The notes beneath the pieces are model-generated. The model searched no databases. It was not told the DNA's origin and was given only the letters and a program-made list of their open reading frames with translations. DNA of 64,000 bases, from positions 13,799,599-13,863,598 of the forward strand of contig NC_087064.1 of the NCBI RefSeq assembly GCF_963678635.1, in the 5' to 3' direction. The stretch is from Symsagittifera roscoffensis (lineage: Eukaryota > Xenacoelomorpha > Acoela > Convolutidae). This document shows positions 58,565 to 64,000 of this stretch, in pieces. Numbering within the stretch: the first letter of the stretch is position 1; each line of letters opens with the position of its first letter. Made by a program: the position numbers and the translations under genes.

Positions 58565-58600
<36 letters not shown>

Positions 58601-61600
58601 AGGAAAAAAGAGAAAGAGAGGAAAAAGATAGAGGGGGGGGGGGAGGGGGGGAGAGAGAGAGTGTGTGTGTGAGAGAGAAAGACAGAGTGAGGGCGAGAGA
58701 TTGAGAGTGAGAAGAAACAAAACCATGAACAATTGGTAGAAAAACATACGAGAAGAAAATATAGAATTGAGTACAAATTGTTGAAAACGTTTTGCTCAAA
58801 TACGTCGGTCGTCAACAAGAAGATCACCAATGAAATGTAAAAACACTCCAGTGAAACTGCCGAGGAATGCATTTTTAGTGAAACTGCCGAGGAATGCATT
58901 TCACCAACAAGATGAGTTCAAACGAAGGTCAACTAGAGAGAAGTGAAGAAAGTGAAAACTAAGTAGAGGTTGAAAACATGCTAAAAATTTTTCTCTGTTT
59001 TTATATGGCATAAGGGTGGCCGTCTTTGCTCTGAAAAGCGAAGGTAGGTAAGTCTTTGGACGTAAGATGAAGATGTTTTTTCTCGCAACTCAAGATACTA
59101 CGTTTTAAAGAAAGAGAGCGGTAAACTCAAGTTGTAGACGATCGTACAATAAAACTGTACCAGAATTGGAATAAACTGTCACTGGAGTCTGCATCAGCTG
59201 TCAGATATCTCTGGCTATTCATTTTAGTCATCATTCGAGCTTATGAATTAACTTTCGTTTTTATCTCGGAGTGTATCGAATTGTTTGCTTTTGACCAAAT
59301 TGCTGAGAAACTGAATTACACGCGTTACGCCAGCTGTAGAAAAGGTGATTCTACTGTAAATTCAACTAATTGCAGAGCCGCCGTACACAGCATCCCCTTT
59401 CGTTTATAAAATGGTACGCTACGATAGACCCAATGGCCCAACTGATTGATTTTAAGCGTAAAAGGAACGAATTAGGGCAATCAAAGTTTGGAGAAAGTTT
59501 TAACGTTATTATCGATACTTTGCGAAAAAGTGACATTTAAGTCATTATTGACGTGTTGCCCATGTTTTAAATTAGGCTATGAAAAATACTTGCGGGACCC
59601 CGTCAACATAGCAGGAGGAACTCAAAAGTTTCCCTGTTCCTTAACCTTTTGGCTCTGTTAAGAAACACATGCAACCTTAGTAGACCGGAAGGTTAAATCT
59701 TCCAGAGGTACAGCGCTAACAAATGCCCAAAGTAATTAGTCCCATCACGGATTTCCAAAAGTCGTTTGCCGGGCCCCGCTAAACGCAGGTAGCCAAAACT
59801 TATCTTACGATAGAAAATAACTAGAGAAGCCGTATGTCAAAATCTGAATTGAATCTGGTAGTTAAACCGGAAGTTATTAGCAGTGGGTAAAATAACCTTT
59901 AAAACGGAAGTGGGCAATTCACTCAAAATAATGAGAAAAAGCATATTGATTTTATGGCGTCAATAGACTCTAGAACCCAACTTCAGTAAGGTACCCTAAT
60001 GACCCGAAATTTTCGAACGACGACCTCTTCCGGTGTGAATTGTCCTCCCATGGTAAAAGCGATATTTGATCTTTAAAGTTTGCTAAATTTAGAAGAGTTA
60101 TTGCGATAAGAATGAAACTTGGTTGGTAGGAACTCTGTGGAATTTTGAACCCGAACATGGAAGAGTGAACTCGGGAATATCATCGAAAAATTGTGTTGTC
60201 CCTAGCCCAACCTATTAAAGTTGGAAGTGGTCACCGACTTATTAGTTGGAAGGAAATTATGTATTGGAAAATGAAGCGGAAGCTGAAAAAGCATAGCTTT
60301 TACTCAGTAACATTGGAGTAATGGGTTGAGTAAGAGTGGAGTTGGCGAACATTAAAACCATTATAGCTGGCAAATAGAGCTATCAATAGAAACTTTACTG
60401 GTATAAAGAAAAGTACTCTCAAAGAAAATTGACAATAATAGAAGCGTGGCGCGTGATATAAGTCTCCTAAATAACAAGAACGGACGGGATTTTTACTTAG
60501 CTCCCTGGAGCTCACTTTTGGCAATTTTTGATCCCTAATAGACGTACTATACGCTTGATAGCTAGAAGGCCGGGTTTAGAATAGAGCGTTGACGGGATTT
60601 TTATATGCTTGGAATTAGTTAGCTACCTAGGAAATTAGGGTATTTCCACACGTCCACGAGTTCGGAACGTTTAGGGGATAAATGAATAAAAACTTAGGAG
60701 AAACTTAAAACGAACGAAACTTGGTTCAGAGGTGAAGTTGAAATTGAAGTATGCAAACTTACTTTGGAGTTATCTATAATGAACTTGGAGTTTAGGACTA
60801 GCGTCGTCAGTGGGAAAATTCAAGTAGCTTCTTGCGTAAAGGGTACCACAGTAAATGTGAGGACTTGTAGGGGCGATCATAACTATACCTAAAACTCATA
60901 CAGACAATCATAGCGAAGAAGTTACGGGTAGCCTTTCTTCAGAAGAAGTATTGCAGTGACAATAAATAGCTGTTTCTCATTCTTTGACAGAACAGCTAGT
61001 ACCGAGTCAGAGAACATTGTTACGAAGTCGAGAGATCAGTTAGAGTACCTTAAAGGAGTAGTGATCCGTAGAAACACTTATAGTTTTAGCAGATCGAATG
61101 GATAGCCGAGTGGGTATAAGGAGCGTTGTTGGTTAGTATGGATAGTTAGGATTCTCTAAAGAGTGAGAGTTGTTTAGTTGAATAACAATAGTCCATAAAT
61201 CGCGGAACTTTAATAAACCGTAAAAAAGAATTGCCACTTTTTTTAAATCCTTTCGGGTTTAAGGATAGTAGTGAGTCTCGATCGCTCCGCTGAACTCACT
61301 ACTCAATGGACCGCTTTACGCTGTCGTTGAGAGAAAGAGAAAGAACCTAGAAAGGCAATCCCTTAAATCTACACCAGGTAAGGAAACTTATGTCTGAAAA
61401 TAGACGATTAAAAGTTGTTTTATACATTATACAAGTTATTGATAATTTATAACCTCCCATTAGATTCACAGAAAAACCTAAAAATACCATGAAAAATCGT
61501 AAAAAATCAACTAGATATAAAAATTGTTTTTGTTTTTTTTTGGCAAAAAGTACTGCTGTGAGAACTCCAAACCGAGCGTTCAAAACCAAGTATTCATGTT

Positions 61601-61966
61601 ATTCGCAGAGTTTGCATCATAAGCTTACTTTTTGTCTCTTGGATCAAATCGGTATCGTCTTTTTGGGTGTCGGATATCGCCAGCCAGCTTTTCGGTTCGT
61701 TTAAACAACTCGTGATTGTCGACTGTGTCATTGGAAGCGTTGAAATCCTGTCTTTCAAAAAACTGAGTAACCCTGCAGTTTGACAGAACTAAGTGGGCGA
61801 GCTCCGTCGTCGATTTTTCACCAATCGAGTAGGGGTAGTTTATGTATATTTTATTGAAGTCTTTTGGCTCCGCAGATATAACAGAAGTCTTTTGTTGTTC
61901 GGGGCTTCTAAAGTCAGATGCCAACGGTCTGTTTTTGTTGAACTGATAACCGATTGTTTGCAAAGT
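52425..61966 (-). CDS. Carbohydrate sulfotransferase (Sulfotransfer_2/CHST type), 5' end missing
   Basis: Four exons on the minus strand with matching phases: 61966-61629, 56676-56510, 55378-55149 and 52769-52425 (stop TAA), coding at least 359 residues. Such enzymes transfer sulfate from PAPS to glycan hydroxyls in the Golgi. Exon 2 of this set has the 5'-phosphosulfate loop CLNTKSGSTFLTRSLL and the 3'-phosphate region FIVIREPMHRMLSGK (cf. RHPFxRLxSAY in the family). Exon 3 has FQDFVDYIIHMFL. Exon 4 has HWESVVAESCQVCSSNW, then FENLQQHLEQVLP and LDYAILPY, matching the H...C..C...ExL and C-terminal Y blocks of Sulfotransfer_2. The first exon found has no Met and no membrane anchor, so a start exon encoding the N-terminal segment lies further right, possibly outside the window. 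The exact glycan substrate cannot be told. Confidence 0.85.
53784..54061. repeat. 160-bp tandem duplication in a sulfotransferase intron
   Basis: CACGGTTCAACAGATGTATA begins at 53784 and again at 53944. The second copy is shorter (about 118 bp) and diverged, with AACGTTGCA/AGCGTTGCA and ATTTATTAAACATG blocks conserved. Confidence 0.85.
54138..54500 (+). repeat. Dispersed repeat family A, copy 3
   Basis: Collinear with 17030-17520 (TTTTTTCCGTAAATAACTTT, CAGGACTAATCACC, TTGTTGCGTCGTTTGATAAT, GAGGGGAGGGGAGAC). A hairpin-family end follows at 55056-55098. Confidence 0.65.
54751..54810. repeat. 15-bp minisatellite, four copies
   Basis: TTTAATTCTGTCGGC repeated four times with single substitutions (TCGGC, TCAGC, TCTGC, TCGGC). 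Confidence 0.9.
55056..55098 (+). repeat. Hairpin-ended dispersed repeat copy
   Basis: GTATGGCAAGTGGTGCGAGG then CTCAGCTTTGCCTCTGTGTC; two stem bases are mutated relative to 31346-31384. Confidence 0.75.
56722..56870. mobile_element. Short relative of the 9-bp-TSD MITE
   Basis: CATGCGCGAAGAACCGAATG and an inverted pair CCAATCAGCGG ... TGATTGGCTGATT resemble the ends of 42862-43224 (GCGAAGGACCGAATG, GATTGGCTGATT). Located in a sulfotransferase intron just right of exon 2 of the set. Confidence 0.55.
58243..58720. repeat. ~480-bp polypurine (GA-rich) tract
   Basis: Almost uninterrupted purines on the plus strand: (GA)n, (GAGAAGA)n, (GAGGA)n and a G run near 58633. The complementary strand gives spurious Ser/Leu-rich frames that are not genes. 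Mirror-symmetric blocks could form triplex DNA. Confidence 0.95.
58848..58902. repeat. 28-bp direct duplication
   Basis: AGTGAAACTGCCGAGGAATG...CATTT occurs twice in tandem, identical over most of its length. Confidence 0.85.
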
Positions 61967-62413
61967 CTAAAAGATTATGACCAAGTTAATATCCATAAGC
62001 CACCACATTGACCAAGTAACAATCCACACATCCCCCCTCCACGCAACTATTTAGTTTGAACAATTGCTTAGCACTGTGTATACGCTTGGTTTCGATTGGC
62101 TTATTTTGTAACCAGAGCCAAGATGAAAAAGGCCCCATTTTGTTTGAGGTGATGGACGTTAATTTGAAAGCGAGGATTATCCAATTTCTTATACAAAGTT
62201 TGCCCCCAGAATTGATTGTAGCATAGTATCTTGCGAAGCTCTCATGTGGTCACTTCTTGGCGAATGAACCCATTTTTACATTCAAATTTTTTGTAACACG
62301 TTCCAACTCATGGCTAGGTATAGATCTGTTCATCAAGTAAATCATAAAAAACTTAATTTGACAAAATGATCACTTACAAAAAATATTTGCCCGCATTCTA
62401 ATTACAGCGCCAG

Positions 62414-62465
62414 TAATCCTTTATATTGTCCTTTATATTGTCCTTTATATTGTCCTTTATATAGT
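62414..62465. repeat. 12-bp minisatellite, four copies
   Basis: TGTCCTTTATAT repeated four times (the first reads AATCCTTTATAT). Confidence 0.9.
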
Positions 62466-62654
62466 GCTCAAAACATTACTTACGAGGCCAAAATGTGCAT
62501 TTTGTTAAATGTAAGCGGCTTCTGCAGCAGGCAAAAATCAAATTGTCGCGGAATTCATAACATTGCCATTTTTCTTTGATCTTCTCCACTGTTTTGGATT
62601 CCACGGACAAATAGTTAAAGCACTGTGTTGCTCAAAATTGCTCCAAAAACAGGC

Positions 62655-63420
62655 AATTTTGCGGAACCCGCAACAAAATGTGTGGGATCCGGAACTAGTT
62701 TGAGGAATCCATGAACAAATGATAATATATGTGTTTAGTAAACTTAAGCTGTCGCGGAATCCGCAACTGCAAGTGGAATCCTCAAATTGTAGGCGGAATC
62801 CGCAGATTGTAAGTTGATTCCGCAAATTGTAAATGGAATCCGCAAATTGTAGGCGGAAACCGCATAAATTTGCGGAATCCACTTTTTTTTTGCGGAATCT
62901 GCTTACATTTGCGGAATCCGGAACAACTATCTATATTCGCTCGTTGCGGAATCCGCAACAAGATCAATGTGCCGATAATGCCGAGATAACCCAATAAATT
63001 TATTCGGTTTCGTGTTTCTAAAACTATGGTCCCAAAAACCGCTTGCAAATACTAAAGTGTGACTTCCATCGATGTAGTTATCCAATGTTTTAAGATTTGT
63101 TTGTGGATTCCGCTGACAATGGTTAAGTTCTTGCTTTTAAATTCCGCAAGTGCATATGCAAGTTCAGTAATAAACAAATTTCTGAATTCCTTTACAGTTT
63201 GCGGATTCCGCTTACAAATTTTGCGGATTCCACTTAAATTTGCGGATTCCACTTACATTTTGCGGAATCCACTAACAATTGCGGAATCCAGAACAACTAG
63301 CTATATTTGCTTGCTGCGGAATCCGCAACAAATTAAATGTGCCGACACAAATTACGTTACAAGTATATGTACGCGGATTCCACTGAAATTTTGTAGATGA
63401 AATCCACTTGCGTTTTGGAT
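62655..63420. repeat. Cluster of ~20 palindromic GCGGAATCCGC motifs
   Basis: Core TTGCGGAATCCGCAA, an odd-centre palindrome, or half-degraded forms (GCGGAATCCAC, TGGAATCCGC), recurs about 20 times in both orientations. Local spacing is about 17-25 bp at 62770-62880 and 63190-63290. A longer unit around GGAACAACTATCTATATTCG then GTTGCGGAATCCGCAACAA and ATGTGCCGA occurs at about 62911-62977 and again at 63281-63345. Confidence 0.85.
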
Positions 63421-64000
63421 TATGTTTAAAGACTTGTCTCTGGAAACCAGGAACATGCAGACACAAAATTGTGCGCCTATCCAAAGCTCAGTTTGGCCTC
63501 GTAATGTTTAAAAAAATTTAATTATGTTTGATTAAAACTCTTTTCAAGTTGAAAAATTATAATGAAACTTCAATCGATTATAATCATTTTTTGTCTATTA
63601 AACTAGCAAAAAACTTCACACAAAGCTCAACTTATTTTTTGATTACGTTACCAGAATACTGCGTTAAGCTGCAATTTTCATTTTTAGTTTAAAAATGTTA
63701 TAGTCACGGCTTTCGAAAAATTGATAGATTTTTATGCTAGGAGTGGTTTGCTTTTAGATTGAATCTGTTTCTTGATCTGTTTTATAAATTTCATGTGACT
63801 GTTAAAAGACAGAAAATTTGTTCAAAGCTTCCCCCTCAGGAGGTGCTGTGTCTTGTTTAAGTTTTTGGTAATTTTGAGAGGATTTTTTGAAAAAAAAGTA
63901 ACGGATTATTTTATCTCTGGGGTTATCTTTCACCAGACAAATTTTAACTTTTAGCAAACGATTTTGGGCAAAAATAAATGGTGACATCCGAAAACTATTG

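Larger units (their letters stand above)
56677..61628 (-). other. Large sulfotransferase intron
   Basis: Between exons ending at 61629 and starting at 56676. Contains a MITE relative, the purine tract (58243-58720), a 28-bp duplication (58848-58902) and a long stretch (about 59000-61340) without repeats or coding sequence that I recognise. A 10-bp inverted repeat AGTAGTGAGT/ACTCACTACT is at about 61268-61304. Confidence 0.65.
61967..64000. other. Right end: presumed 5' side of the sulfotransferase gene
   Basis: No exon with a start codon and membrane segment was identified. The region contains a 12-bp minisatellite (62414-62465), the GCGGAATCC array (62655-63420) and AT-rich sequence. It may be intron if the gene continues beyond the window. 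Confidence 0.5.

Noticed and set aside
58150-58899. Three long minus-strand Ser/Leu/Pro-rich frames (up to 249 codons)
   Set aside because: They are the CT-rich complement of the polypurine tract; low complexity in all frames and no domain.
62655-63420. CRISPR-like array of short repeats
   Set aside because: Eukaryotic context, motifs in both orientations, irregular spacing and no cas genes.

Overview
The window is AT-rich metazoan nuclear DNA from an invertebrate that I cannot name. The evidence is multi-exon genes with GT-AG introns, three recognisable animal gene families (a Bsx/bsh homeobox gene, a cytohesin-type gene and a carbohydrate sulfotransferase), a BEL/Pao and a gag-bearing LTR retrotransposon, LINE fragments, tRNA-like SINEs and several MITE families. 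All gene models were built by hand from splice sites and reading phase.

Layout. 1-839 (-) is the gag of an LTR retrotransposon cut by the window edge, followed by its presumed leader or LTR region with short tandem duplications. About 3515-16560 is an array of roughly 1.56-kb tandem units built on a decayed LINE reverse-transcriptase fragment, each unit opening with a 20-bp perfect palindrome. The fifth unit is interrupted by a broken BEL/Pao element (10392-16123, TSD TCTGA), and the LINE then runs past the point where the other units end. 18549-22431 (-) is a four-exon Bsx/bsh homeobox gene with an eh1 motif and a GC-AG intron inside the homeodomain. 22432-29850 is the shared upstream region of two divergent genes. 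29851-36320 (+) is a three-exon gene for a 173-residue protein of unknown family. 36884-48488 (+) follows closely and encodes a 469-residue protein with cytohesin architecture (coiled coil, Sec7, PH); its Sec7 domain has Lys where the catalytic glutamate finger should be. 52425-61966 (-) holds four exons of a Golgi-type carbohydrate sulfotransferase whose first exon(s) I could not find. The right end (62650-63420) is a cluster of about 20 copies of a GCGGAATCCGC palindromic motif.

The introns and intergenic DNA are dense with dispersed repeats: a family ending in a hairpin (GCGAAGCTCAGCTTCGC then CTCTGTGT), hAT-like elements starting CAGGGGCGGAT, tRNA-like SINEs, a MITE with TA target duplication and a GC-rich hairpin core, and a 9-bp-TSD MITE inserted in another repeat whose empty counterpart also lies in the window. 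The most unusual gene-level observation is the cytohesin-like protein with a predicted inactive Sec7 domain. The genes do not obviously form one pathway. Acceptor-like AGs 5-8 nt before two start codons, and the close spacing of those two genes, raise the possibility of spliced-leader trans-splicing.
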